DNA of 64,000 nt from Nonomuraea glycinis (GCF_014646515.1 NZ_BMNK01000001.1:124001-188000), one strand, 5' to 3'. Numbered from the stretch's first letter, positions 26,966 through 37,250 are shown. Numbers and translations: made by a program. Notes: a model not told the origin generated them from the letters alone.

Positions 26966-28015
26966 ATGAGGCACAACCATCTTCTGGCCCTGGCGGCCAC
27001 CGGCCTGCTGCTGGCCGCCACGGCGGCGTGCGGCGCTAACTCCTCGACCGAAGCGACCAAGACACTCACCTGGGCCAGCACGGGCGGCCAGTTCCAGGAG
27101 GACGAGAAGAAGGCCCTGCAGGCGCCCTTCACGGCCAAGAGCGGCACCCAGTTCGTCAACGTGAGCCCCGCGGACGCCTCCCAGGTCAAGGCCATGGTCG
27201 CGTCCGGCAACACCGCCTGGGACCTGGCCAACATGAGCTGGATCTACGCCGGCGCCTACTGCGGGGAGCTCTACGAGAAGCTGGACGATCCGGCGCTCGA
27301 CCGCAGCAAGTTCCCGCCGGGAACGACCCACGACTGCTTCGTGCCGACCTACCGCTACGCCAACGTCTTCAGCTACAACGCGGACATGTTCAAGGGCGAG
27401 GCCCCCTCCAAGATCGCGGACTTCTTCGACGTCAAGCGGTTCCCGGGCAAGCGCATCGTCCATGACTATCCCAAGAGCGGCCTGCTCGAAGCCGCCCTGG
27501 TGGCCGACGGCGTGGCACCCGACAAGGTCTACCCGCTGGACCTGGAGCGCGCGCTGCGCAAGCTCGACACCATCAAGTCGTCCCTCGTGTTCGCCCCCAG
27601 TTACGGCGCGATCCAGCAGATGATGGTGGACAAGCAGGGCTCGATGGTCCTCACCGTGACGGCCCGCAGCATCGTGACCGCCCAGAGCGGCGCGAACCTC
27701 AAGGCGGTCTGGGACTTCACCACCGTCGACATCGGCGCCCTGGTGATCCCCAAGGGATCCCCCAACAAGGCGCTGGCCCAGCAGGCGCTCGCCTTCGTCA
27801 CCGAACCGGCGCAGGCCAAGGCGTACGCCGAGCTGACGGGCACGGCGCCCGCGCGTGCCGACGTGGACATCTCCACCATCGGGTACAGCGACGTCCAGAA
27901 GGCCTTCAACGCGTTCCTGCCCGACCGCGGCACCCTGCTTGAGCAGGACAAGCCCTGGTGGATCGAGAACACCGACATGGTCACCAAGCGCTGGACGAGC
28001 TGGAAGGTCAGCTAG
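26966..28015 (+). CDS. ABC transporter substrate-binding lipoprotein (spermidine/putrescine or opine type)
   Basis: A 349-residue extracytoplasmic binding protein. The lipobox TAAC puts the lipidated Cys at residue 22. The mature protein has the PotD-like fold (TLTWASTGGQFQEDEKKALQAPFTAKSGTQF at the start, WDLANMSW, GAIQQMMVDKQGSMVLT). The conserved acidic polyamine-binding residues cannot be judged by eye. Clusters of this importer class carry many substrates other than polyamines, and here the neighbours are oxidative catabolic genes. An AGAAAGG site precedes the ATG. It is the first gene of a four-gene importer. Confidence 0.88.
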   Translation: MRHNHLLALAATGLLLAATAACGANSSTEATKTLTWASTGGQFQEDEKKALQAPFTAKSGTQFVNVSPADASQVKAMVASGNTAWDLANMSWIYAGAYCGELYEKLDDPALDRSKFPPGTTHDCFVPTYRYANVFSYNADMFKGEAPSKIADFFDVKRFPGKRIVHDYPKSGLLEAALVADGVAPDKVYPLDLERALRKLDTIKSSLVFAPSYGAIQQMMVDKQGSMVLTVTARSIVTAQSGANLKAVWDFTTVDIGALVIPKGSPNKALAQQALAFVTEPAQAKAYAELTGTAPARADVDISTIGYSDVQKAFNAFLPDRGTLLEQDKPWWIENTDMVTKRWTSWKVS

Positions 28016-28023
28016 GTAATCAC

Positions 28024-28941
28024 ATGCCGGCCTCAACCGCGTCCCCGCCGACCGCCGCTTCCGCGCCGCCGGCCGGCCGCCGCCCGGCGGCCCGGCGGCG
28101 GCGGGCCGCAGCCCTGCTGCTGCTCCTGCCCGCCCTGATCGCCCTGATCTTGTTCTTCGTGCTGCCGCTGCTCGACATCATCATCGGCAGCTTCACCGAC
28201 CCCGAACCCGGTCTGGGCAACTACCTGGCGCTCTTCAGCGACGGCTACACGCTGCGCGTGCTGGGCCGTACGCTGCTCGTCGCCCTGATCGTCACGCTGG
28301 TGGGCCTGCTGCTGGGCTACCCGTACGCCTACATGATGACGCTGGCGAGCCCCACCACCCGGGCGGTCATGGTGACCGTCGTGCTGGTGCCCTTCTGGAC
28401 GAGCATGATGGCGCGCAACTTCGCGTGGATGGTGCTGATCCAGGACGGCGGGGTGGTGCAGGGCATCCTCAGCCTGGTCGGGCTGAGCGGCGTCACGCTG
28501 CTCGGCACCGCGACCGGCGTGGCCCTGTCGATGACCCAGGTGCTGCTGCCGTTCATGGTGCTGCCGATGTTCAGCGTGATGCAGCAGATCGACCGCCGGC
28601 TGCTGCTCGCCGGGCAGAGCCTGGGCGCCAGCCGCCTGTCGACCTTCCGTAAGGTCTACCTGCCGCTGTCGCTGCCGGGCGTCATCTCGGGCGGGTCGCT
28701 GGTCTTCGTGCTGGCGCTCGGCTTCTACGTGACGCCGGCGCTGCTCGGCTCCCCGCAGAGCGCGCTCATCGCGCAGATCATCAGCGTCCGCACCCGCGAC
28801 CTGCTCGACTTCGGCGGCGCGGGCGCGATGGGCGTCCTCATCCTGGTCGTGACGTTGATCGCGCTGGGCGCCAGCAGGCGGCTGGCAGGCACGGGCACGG
28901 CGGTCGCCGCCCACGCCGTGGCAGCGGGAGGTGACAGGTGA
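28024..28941 (+). CDS. ABC transporter permease, PotB-like
   Basis: A 305-residue permease with an Arg/Ala-rich cytoplasmic N-terminus followed by about six transmembrane segments (first AALLLLLPALIALILFFVLPLL). The EAA coupling loop is LAGQSLGASRLSTFRKVYLPLSLPG. I chose ATG 28024, which lies 9 bases after the binding-protein stop; the longer open frame would overlap that gene. Its 3' end overlaps the second permease by 4 bases (GTGA). It should form a heterodimeric channel with that partner. Confidence 0.88.
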   Translation: MPASTASPPTAASAPPAGRRPAARRRRAAALLLLLPALIALILFFVLPLLDIIIGSFTDPEPGLGNYLALFSDGYTLRVLGRTLLVALIVTLVGLLLGYPYAYMMTLASPTTRAVMVTVVLVPFWTSMMARNFAWMVLIQDGGVVQGILSLVGLSGVTLLGTATGVALSMTQVLLPFMVLPMFSVMQQIDRRLLLAGQSLGASRLSTFRKVYLPLSLPGVISGGSLVFVLALGFYVTPALLGSPQSALIAQIISVRTRDLLDFGGAGAMGVLILVVTLIALGASRRLAGTGTAVAAHAVAAGGDR

Positions 28942-29726
28942 ACGCGCGTCCCTGGCTGAAGATCGTGTCCGTGCTCGTGGGCCTCTTCCTCACGGTGCCG
29001 ACGCTCGTCGTCATCCCGATGAGCTTCTCCTCCTCCCAGACGTTCAGGTTCCCGCCCCAGGGCTGGTCCCTGCAGTGGTACGAGCGGCTGTTCACCTCGC
29101 CCGAGTGGAGCACCGCGATCCTGAACTCCCTCCAGGTCGGGCTGCTGACGACCCTGCTGGCCACCACCCTCGGCACCGCCGCGGCGCTGGGCCTGGCCAT
29201 GCTGGGCAGCAGAGCGCGCGGCCTGGCGACCGGGTTCCTGCTGTCCCCGATCATCATCCCGAACATCCTCATCGCCCTGGTGGTCTTCTCGGCCTTCCTG
29301 CGGCTGTCGCTGACCGGCACCCTGTTCGGCATCGCGCTGGCGCACACCGCCATCGCCCTGCCGTTCGTGGTGATCGCGGTGACGGCGCGGCTGCAGGGCA
29401 TGGACGCGTCCCTGCAGAAGGCCGGCACCAGCCTCGGCGCGGGGCCGCTGTCCGTCTTCAGGAAGATCACCCTTCCGCTGGCGCTGCCGGGCGTGCTCTC
29501 AGGCGCGGTCCTGGCCTTCATCACCTCTTTCGACGAGGTGGTCATCTCGCTGTTCCTGCAGTCGCCGACCACGCTCACACTCCCCGTCCAGATGTTCAAC
29601 AGCGTGACCGTGCAGATCGACCCGACCATCTCGGCGGCGTCGAGCCTGATGGTCGTGCTGGTCAGCGGCCCCATCCTGCTCGCGCAGGTGATCGGCGCGC
29701 GCCGAGGAAAGGCAGGTAGGCAATGA
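28938..29726 (+). CDS. ABC transporter permease, PotC-like
   Basis: A 262-residue permease with about six transmembrane segments. The first is ILGL-type (IVSVLVGLFLTVPTLVVIPM). The EAA loop is KAGTSLGAGPLSVFRKITLPLALPG. GTG 28938 overlaps the previous stop and its own stop overlaps the ATG of the ATPase gene, so binding protein, permeases and ATPase form one translationally coupled unit. The SSSQTFRFPPQGWSLQWYERLF segment after the first helix is typical of PotC-type permeases. Confidence 0.88.
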   Translation: MNARPWLKIVSVLVGLFLTVPTLVVIPMSFSSSQTFRFPPQGWSLQWYERLFTSPEWSTAILNSLQVGLLTTLLATTLGTAAALGLAMLGSRARGLATGFLLSPIIIPNILIALVVFSAFLRLSLTGTLFGIALAHTAIALPFVVIAVTARLQGMDASLQKAGTSLGAGPLSVFRKITLPLALPGVLSGAVLAFITSFDEVVISLFLQSPTTLTLPVQMFNSVTVQIDPTISAASSLMVVLVSGPILLAQVIGARRGKAGRQ

Positions 29727-30829
29727 CGGCCGGTGACGGACGGATCGAGCTGACGGATCTGTGCAAACGGTACGGCTCAGGGCCACTCGTGGTGGACCAC
29801 GTCAACATCGACATCGCGTCGGGCGAGTTCATCACCCTGCTCGGGCCGAGCGGCTCGGGCAAGACCACCACGCTCAACATGATCGCGGGCTTCACCGACG
29901 TCACCTCGGGGACCATCAAGCTGGGCGGGCGCGACATCGCGCCGCTCCCGCCGCACCGGCGCGCCTTCGGCATGGTCTTCCAGAGCTACGCGCTCTTCCC
30001 GCACATGACGGTCGCGCAGAACGTCGCCTTCCCCCTGCGTGAGCGCAAGGTGGCGAAGGAGGAGATCGCCCGGCGGGTGGAGGAGACGCTGCGCCTGGTC
30101 GACCTCGGCGGCATGGGCGGGCGGCGGCCCGACGAGCTGTCGGGCGGCCAGCAGCAGCGGGTCGCGCTGGCCCGCGCGGTGGTCTTCTCGCCCAGCGTGC
30201 TGCTGCTCGACGAGCCGCTCAGCGCCCTGGACCGCAAGCTCAGGCAGACCCTCCAGCAGGAGATCAAGCGCCTGCACGAGGAGCTGAAGCTCACCTTCGT
30301 CTTCGTCACCCACGACCAGGACGAGGCCATGTCGCTGTCGGACCGCATCGCGGTCTTCAACGCGGGCCGCGTCGAGCGCATCGGCACCCCGGCCGACCTC
30401 TACCGCGACCCCGGCACCCGGTTCGTGGCCGGCTTCCTCGGCGAGTCCAACCTCTTCAGCGGCCGGCTGCGACCCGGCGGCGTGTACGAGTGGGCCGGGC
30501 ACAAGTGGGCCGTGCGCGACGCCGACGGCCTGCCCGCCGGCCGCGACCTCGTCGTACGCCCGGAGCGGCTGCTCCTCGCCGCCGCGCCCACCGACGTGCC
30601 GGCCGGCGTGAACAGCGTCCAGGCGAAGGTGACCGGCCTGTTCTTCCAGGGCACGCACCAGCGCGCCGAACTCGACTACGGCGACGGCATGACGGGCTGC
30701 GCCGTGCTGTCCCCCGACGCCATGGCCGGCATCCGGGCAGGCAGCAGCGTGACCGCCTACTGGGACCCCGCGCACCAGGTGCTGGTGACCCCGCCGACCG
30801 ACCCCCATCCCAACGAGGAGACCGCATGA
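29723..30829 (+). CDS. ABC transporter ATP-binding protein, PotA-like
   Basis: A 368-residue ATPase for the importer. Walker A GPSGSGKT is at 41-48, the Q-loop at FQSYALFPHMTV, the signature is LSGGQQQRVALARA, Walker B is VLLLDEPLSALD, and the switch His is in VTHDQDEAM. A C-terminal TOBE domain (~240-368) matches the PotA/opine class, where it may sense substrate or regulate activity. ATG 29723 overlaps the previous stop, and its stop overlaps the start of the DUF6282 gene. That ties the importer to the downstream enzymes. Confidence 0.9.
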   Translation: MTAGDGRIELTDLCKRYGSGPLVVDHVNIDIASGEFITLLGPSGSGKTTTLNMIAGFTDVTSGTIKLGGRDIAPLPPHRRAFGMVFQSYALFPHMTVAQNVAFPLRERKVAKEEIARRVEETLRLVDLGGMGGRRPDELSGGQQQRVALARAVVFSPSVLLLDEPLSALDRKLRQTLQQEIKRLHEELKLTFVFVTHDQDEAMSLSDRIAVFNAGRVERIGTPADLYRDPGTRFVAGFLGESNLFSGRLRPGGVYEWAGHKWAVRDADGLPAGRDLVVRPERLLLAAAPTDVPAGVNSVQAKVTGLFFQGTHQRAELDYGDGMTGCAVLSPDAMAGIRAGSSVTAYWDPAHQVLVTPPTDPHPNEETA

Positions 30830-31770
30830 CCCAGCCCGCTGCCTCACTGCTCGATCCGGAGCTGGACGGCGACCGGCTCACCGCCGACCCGGAGGCCGAC
30901 GCGCTCCTCGTGGGCGCCGTGGACCTGCACGAGCACCCCGGGCCGAGCCCGTTCCCCCGGCGGATGACGCTCCTGGACGCCGCCAGGGACGCCGAGGGCG
31001 CCGGCTTCGAGGCCATCGTGGCCAAGTCCCACCACCACAGCATGGTCACCGACATCCTGGCGCTCGGCCAGGCCGGGCTGGACGAGCTGTCCGTGAAGGT
31101 CTTCGGCGGCATCGCGCTCAACCAGACCGTGGGCGGCCTGAACCCGCACGCCGTCGAGCTGGCCCTGCGGATGGGCGGCCGGGTGGTGTGGTTCCCCACC
31201 CTGTCCTCGGCGGCGCACATCGACCACCACCGCGACCACGACACCGGCTTCCCCACCTCCGTCGTGCAGCTGCGGCCCAACGACGTGATCACCATCCTCG
31301 GCCAGGACGGCAAGGTGCTGCCGGAGGTGCGCGACATCCTGTCGGTCATCGCCGCCGAGGAGGCGATCATGACCTGCGGTCACCTGGGCGTCGAGGAGAC
31401 GACCAAGCTGATCGAGGCCGCCAAGCAGGAGGGCGTGCGGCGCATCCTGGTCAACCATCCCTGCTTCGTCGTCGGCGCCTCCGTCGAGCAGGCCGCGGAG
31501 TGGGCCCGGCAGGGCGCGCACATCGAGCACTGCCTGGTGATGTACTTCGGCCGTCCCGAGCGCCGCAGGGACCTCGGCGAGCTGCTGGCCTTCATCGAGG
31601 CGGTCGGCCCCGAGCAGACCGTGCTGTCGTCGGACTCCGGCCAGACGAACAACCCGCTGCCCGTCACGCTGTTCCGGCGCGGGGCGCGCGGGCTCCTGGA
31701 CGCGGGGCTGGCCGAGGGCGACGTCCGCCGCATGCTCGGCGCGAACGCGAGCGCGCTGGTAGGCCGATGA
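30826..31770 (+). CDS. DUF6282-family putative metal-dependent hydrolase
   Basis: A 314-residue protein resembling amidohydrolase-like TIM barrels of the DUF6282 family. The N-terminal metal box is DLHEHPGP (33-40). Further potential ligands are KSHHHSMV, MTCGHLGVEET and NHPCF, with an acidic SSDSGQTNNP near the C-terminus. The fold predicts hydrolysis of an amide, ester or lactone, but no activity is established for the family to my knowledge. ATG 30826 overlaps the ATPase stop and the gene overlaps the next by 4 bases. It is thus part of the importer operon and a likely first intracellular enzyme. Confidence 0.75.
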   Translation: MTQPAASLLDPELDGDRLTADPEADALLVGAVDLHEHPGPSPFPRRMTLLDAARDAEGAGFEAIVAKSHHHSMVTDILALGQAGLDELSVKVFGGIALNQTVGGLNPHAVELALRMGGRVVWFPTLSSAAHIDHHRDHDTGFPTSVVQLRPNDVITILGQDGKVLPEVRDILSVIAAEEAIMTCGHLGVEETTKLIEAAKQEGVRRILVNHPCFVVGASVEQAAEWARQGAHIEHCLVMYFGRPERRRDLGELLAFIEAVGPEQTVLSSDSGQTNNPLPVTLFRRGARGLLDAGLAEGDVRRMLGANASALVGR

Positions 31771-32561
31771 GCGGCGCCACGTACGAGGTGCTGGCCGTCC
31801 GCTACGGCACCCGCGCGACCACCCGCGCCCAGACCTTCTTCAACCACCACGTCTACCGCGAGGCCGACAGCCCCATCGACCTGGACTTCTACCTCTGGGT
31901 GGCCAGGAACGACGAGCGCACCGTGGTGATCGACACCGGCTACAGCGCTGCCACCAAGGGGCACCGCATGGCGCGCACCGAGCTGACCGACCCGCTCGCC
32001 ACCCTGGCCGAGCTGAACGCGCGGCCCGAGGCGTCCCCCCAGGTGATCATCACGCACGCGCACTACGACCACATGGGCAACCTGGACGCCTACCCCTCCT
32101 CCGAGGTGGTCATCGCGCGCGCCGAGTTCGACTTCTGGACCGGCCCGTACGCCACCCGCCCGCAGTTCGCCTGCACCGTCGAGGAGAACGAGATCGCCCA
32201 CCTGCGCGAGGTCCGCGAGCAGGGCCGGGCCACGCTCGTGGAGGGCGTCGCCCAGGTGGCGCCCGGCATCGAGGCGATCACGGTCGGCGGCCACACGCCG
32301 GGCCAGCTCGTCGTGCGGGTGGCGACGGAGACCGGGCACGCCGTGCTCGCCTCCGACGCGGCGCACTTCTACGAGGAGGTGGAGCTGGACCGGCCGTTCA
32401 CCTACCTCACCGACCTGACCGACACCTACCGCGCCTACGAGCAACTGCGCGAGATGACCGGCGAGCCCGGCGAGGTGCTGGTGGCGGGGCACGACGCCGA
32501 CGTGATGCGGCGCTTCCCGGCGGTGCCCGGCGGCGGCGGACAGGTGGTGCGCGTTGGCTGA
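31767..32561 (+). CDS. Metallo-beta-lactamase-fold hydrolase, N-acyl homoserine lactonase-like
   Basis: A 264-residue MBL-fold enzyme. The zinc motif HAHYDH is at 97-102, with a third His in VGGHTPGQL, a bridging Asp in LASDAAHFYEE and the final His in VLVAGHDADV. The layout (FNHHVY, SPIDLDFYLWVA, VVIDTGY) matches AttM/AiiA-type lactonases. In this operon a lactone-opening role downstream of the Baeyer-Villiger monooxygenase is more likely than quorum quenching, though both remain possible. ATG 31767 overlaps the previous stop. The stop lies inside the first copy of a tandem repeat. Confidence 0.87.
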   Translation: MSGATYEVLAVRYGTRATTRAQTFFNHHVYREADSPIDLDFYLWVARNDERTVVIDTGYSAATKGHRMARTELTDPLATLAELNARPEASPQVIITHAHYDHMGNLDAYPSSEVVIARAEFDFWTGPYATRPQFACTVEENEIAHLREVREQGRATLVEGVAQVAPGIEAITVGGHTPGQLVVRVATETGHAVLASDAAHFYEEVELDRPFTYLTDLTDTYRAYEQLREMTGEPGEVLVAGHDADVMRRFPAVPGGGGQVVRVG

Positions 32562-32636
32562 GCGAGGAGCGAGCTCGCCGGCAGGGAAGGCGGTGCGTGT
32601 TGGCTGAGCAAGGAGCGAGCTCGCTGGCCGGGAAGG
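32546..32636. repeat. 46-bp-period tandem duplication across the lactonase/SDR junction
   Basis: Copy 1 begins at 32546 and contains the stop of the lactonase-like gene. Copy 2 begins at 32592 and contains the GTG start of the SDR gene. Over the first 45 positions I count four mismatches. Both copies include TTGGCTGAGC and GGAGCGAGCTCGC. Confidence 0.85.
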
Positions 32637-33418
32637 TGGCCGTGGTCACCGGCGGCGGCAGCGGCATCGGCGCGGCCACTGCCCGGCGCCTGTCGCGGGA
32701 CGGGGCGCACGTCGTCGTGGTGGACGTCAACGGCGACGCCGCCGCCTCGGTGGCGGGCGACCTGCCCGGCCGGGCCGTCGCGGTGACCGCGGACATCTCC
32801 ACCGAAGAGGGCGTGGACGCCTACATCGGCGCGGCGCTGGAGGAGTTCGGCGCGATCGACCTGCACCACCTGAACGCCGGCGTGCTCGGCACCATGGCAC
32901 CCCTGCCCGACGTGGCGGCGGCCGACTTCGACCAGGTCATCGCGGTGAACCTGCGCGGCGCCTTCCTCGGGCTGCGCGCCGCCTTCCGGTGCTACCGCGA
33001 CCAGGAGACGGGCGGCGCCGTGGTCGTCACCGCGTCGATCTCCTCCCTGCGCGGCGCCGACGACCAACTGCCCTACCAGACGTCCAAGCACGGCCTGCTC
33101 GGCCTGGTGCACGGCGCCGCCATGTACGGCGGGCCGCGCGGGGTGCGGGTCAACGCGGTGGCCCCCGGCCTGGTGCCGACCGGCATCTTCGCCTCCTCGG
33201 GCGACGCATCCCGCGCCGCCACGGTGAGCCGGCGGGGCGGCACCATCCCCATGCGGCGGGTCGGCACCACCGACGAGATCGCCGGCGTGGTGGCCTTCCT
33301 GCTCGGTGACGACGCGGCGTACGTCACCGGAGAGGTCGTGTCCGCCGACGGCGGCGCGTTCATGGTCAACACCGTGACCCGTAGCGGCGGCGCGGGCGCG
33401 TGGACGCCCGCGGACTGA
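32597..33418 (+). CDS. Short-chain dehydrogenase/reductase (copy 2)
   Basis: A 273-residue classical SDR with TGGGSGIG at 18-25, LHHLNAG, and the active-site segment PYQTSKHG (Tyr-x3-Lys). It closely resembles the SDR at 21241-22095, sharing VNLRGAFLG, MYGGP and GVRVNAVAPGLVPTG. The GTG at 32597 has GGGAAGG 6 bases upstream, all within the second copy of the tandem repeat; a TTG one codon later is an alternative. It lies 35 bases after the lactonase-like gene and before the double CMD gene. Confidence 0.88.
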   Translation: MLAEQGASSLAGKVAVVTGGGSGIGAATARRLSRDGAHVVVVDVNGDAAASVAGDLPGRAVAVTADISTEEGVDAYIGAALEEFGAIDLHHLNAGVLGTMAPLPDVAAADFDQVIAVNLRGAFLGLRAAFRCYRDQETGGAVVVTASISSLRGADDQLPYQTSKHGLLGLVHGAAMYGGPRGVRVNAVAPGLVPTGIFASSGDASRAATVSRRGGTIPMRRVGTTDEIAGVVAFLLGDDAAYVTGEVVSADGGAFMVNTVTRSGGAGAWTPAD

Positions 33419-33438
33419 CGAGTGAAAGGAACCACCCG

Positions 33439-34188
33439 ATGACGCTCACCCCCGAGCAGCAGAAGATCAAGGACGAGTTCATCCAGGTGCGCGGCACCTG
33501 GGGGGAGTCGTGGGAGAGCATGCTCCGGCTGGACGCCGGCTTCCTCGAGTCCTACCTGCGCCTGTCCGCGGTGCCCTGGAACAGGGAGCACCTGCCGGCC
33601 AAGGTCAAGGAGTTCATCTACATCGCGATGGACGCCGCCGCCACCCACCTCTACCTCCCCGGCGTCCGGCAGCACATCCGCGCCGCCCTCAAGCACGGCG
33701 CGACCGGCGAGGAGATCATGGAGGTGCTGGAGCTGACCGCCACCCTCGGCATCCACGCCTGCAACATCGGCGTGCCGCTGCTGATGGAGGTGCTGGAGGA
33801 GGAGGGGCTGCGCACCGGCCCGGCCCCGCTCGACGAGCGCCGGGAGCGCCTGAAGGCCGACTTCACCGACAAGCGCGGCTACTGGCACGCATTCTGGGAC
33901 GGCCTGCTGGAGCTGGACCCGGACCTGTTCGAGGCGTACCTGGACTTCTCCGGCGTGCCGTGGACGACCGGGGTGCTGGAGCCGAAGGTCAAGGAGCTGG
34001 TCTACATCGCCTTCGACGCCTCCGCCACGCACCTCTACCAGCCGGGGCTCAAGCTGCACATGCGCAACGCCATCGGCTACGGCGCCACCCCTGAAGAGAT
34101 CATGGAAGTGCTCGCCATCGTCAGCGTCGTCGGCATCCACGCCGTCGTCGAGGGCGCGCCCATCCTCCAGGAGGAGCTGGGCGGCTAA
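33439..34188 (+). CDS. Double-domain carboxymuconolactone decarboxylase family protein
   Basis: A 249-residue protein made of two tandem CMD domains, roughly residues 20-115 and 145-245. Each has the same helical pattern: K-VKE-(F/L)(I/V)YIA-DA-ATHLY-PG, then GAT-EEIMEVL. It has no CxxC peroxidase pair. Fusing two copies gives one chain the shape of a CMD dimer, which would let two active sites diverge. ATG 33439 has GAAAGGA 8 bases upstream. It ends the plus-strand arm of the island, and its stop overlaps the stop of the convergent maltokinase gene by 4 bases. Confidence 0.85.
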   Translation: MTLTPEQQKIKDEFIQVRGTWGESWESMLRLDAGFLESYLRLSAVPWNREHLPAKVKEFIYIAMDAAATHLYLPGVRQHIRAALKHGATGEEIMEVLELTATLGIHACNIGVPLLMEVLEEEGLRTGPAPLDERRERLKADFTDKRGYWHAFWDGLLELDPDLFEAYLDFSGVPWTTGVLEPKVKELVYIAFDASATHLYQPGLKLHMRNAIGYGATPEEIMEVLAIVSVVGIHAVVEGAPILQEELGG

Positions 34189-35546
34189 CGGAACGCGGCC
34201 AGCGGGATGGAGATCCACGACGGCCGGTTGCGGGACTCGTAGATCACTTCGTACACCGCCTTGGACAGCTCGAACGCGCGCAGCAGGGCGGCGTCCGCGG
34301 CGGTGATCGTGCCGCCGCCCTCGACATACCCCTCAAGGAACGCGGCCCTGTTGCGCTCGGCCCACTGGTCGGCCTTGGGCTCCAGCTTGTCCGCCTCGGC
34401 ATGGCCGGCCAGCAGGTGCCTGGCGGCGTAGTCGAAGGAGCGGAGCATCCCGGCCACGTCGCGCAGCGGCGACGACATCGCCCGGCGCTCGGCCAGCGGC
34501 TGGCCCGGCTCGCCCTCGAAGTCGAGCACCACCCAGTCCGTGGTCGTGCGCATCACCTGGCCGAGGTGATAGTCGCCGTGCACCCGCTGCACGGCCACCT
34601 CGGCGGTCAGCTCCTCGACCCGGTGGTAGGCCGCCTCCAGCATGCCGACGTGCTCGCGCAGCTCCGGGACCTCGGCCGCCGCCCGGCCGAGCTTGCGCCG
34701 CAGGCCCTCGGCCATCCGCTTGACCTCGTGCGGCTCGACCGTGCCGGTCGGGAAGGCCGTGGCCAGCTCGCGGTGGATGCGCGCGGTGGCGCCGCCGAGC
34801 CGGGCCGCCTCGGCGGCGAAGTCTCCCCCGGCCTCCGCCGCGGTGACGTCGGGCAGCGAGTTGTACAGGTCGCGCACGCTGGTCAGCGCCAGGTCCCAGC
34901 CGTCGGTGGAGTTGGACAGGAACTCCTGGAGGATGGCGAGCGTGGTCGCGGTGCCGTCGAGGTCGATCTCCATCCATCCGTACGGCTGGGCGATGTGCGG
35001 GGCCTGCCGGGCGGCCAGCGCGGTGACGATCTCCAGCTCGGGATTGACCCCGGGGATGAGCCGGCGGAACAGCTTGCAGATGTACGCGTCGCCGTACACC
35101 AGTGAGGTGTTGGACTGCTCGGCCCCCAGCACCATGCTGCGGACGCCGGAGTCGATCCCGACGCCGGGCAGGTGCTCGAAGCGCACCACGCCCTGCTCGG
35201 TGTCGCCCGCCATGGACTCCAGGATCCAGTGGGTCAGCTCCGGGTCGTGGGCGGCGTCGTAGACGTGCCACCACGGGTGGGAGGGGCCGTTCTCGAAGGC
35301 GTACGGGCCGCACTGGCCGATGAGGGCGTGCTGGAGGGTGTCGGGGAGGTCGGCGCGCATGCCGAGCAGGAGCTGGTAACGCTCACGGGAGCCGTCCTGC
35401 CACACCGACACGATCAGGTGGCGCAGGCCGGGGTCGCCGGCTTCGATGGTGACGTCGGAGTCGATCGACAGAGTGTCGATCGGGCGCCCCTTGCCGCCGA
35501 ACCAGCGCTGATGTCCGATCCATGCGGCAAGGAGCTCGTCCAGCAC
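34185..35546 (-). CDS. mak: Maltokinase
   Basis: A 453-residue maltokinase (Pep2-type) that phosphorylates maltose to maltose-1-phosphate with ATP, feeding GlgE. It has the N-terminal cap (WIGHQRWFGGKGR) and an aminoglycoside-kinase-like lobe with the catalytic loop HGDYHLGQVMR. The metal-binding DFEGEP follows. Here it is a separate gene, not fused to TreS as in some actinobacteria. GTG 35546 has an AGGAGG site upstream. The start lies just inside the 4-base junction after the TreS stop, so the two are co-transcribed. Confidence 0.92.
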   Translation of the reverse strand: MLDELLAAWIGHQRWFGGKGRPIDTLSIDSDVTIEAGDPGLRHLIVSVWQDGSRERYQLLLGMRADLPDTLQHALIGQCGPYAFENGPSHPWWHVYDAAHDPELTHWILESMAGDTEQGVVRFEHLPGVGIDSGVRSMVLGAEQSNTSLVYGDAYICKLFRRLIPGVNPELEIVTALAARQAPHIAQPYGWMEIDLDGTATTLAILQEFLSNSTDGWDLALTSVRDLYNSLPDVTAAEAGGDFAAEAARLGGATARIHRELATAFPTGTVEPHEVKRMAEGLRRKLGRAAAEVPELREHVGMLEAAYHRVEELTAEVAVQRVHGDYHLGQVMRTTTDWVVLDFEGEPGQPLAERRAMSSPLRDVAGMLRSFDYAARHLLAGHAEADKLEPKADQWAERNRAAFLEGYVEGGGTITAADAALLRAFELSKAVYEVIYESRNRPSWISIPLAAFR

Positions 35547-35549
35547 GTC

Positions 35550-37250
<1,701 letters not shown>

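Noticed and set aside
26966..30829. Dedicated polyamine transporter (potABCD) assignment
   Set aside because: The fold class fits, but the gene context is oxidative catabolism and the polyamine-binding residues cannot be confirmed, so no pot symbols were given.
31767..32561. Quorum-quenching operon
   Set aside because: The MBL protein resembles AHL lactonases, but it sits in an import/catabolic operon with no LuxI/LuxR-like genes, so a pathway lactonase is the simpler reading.
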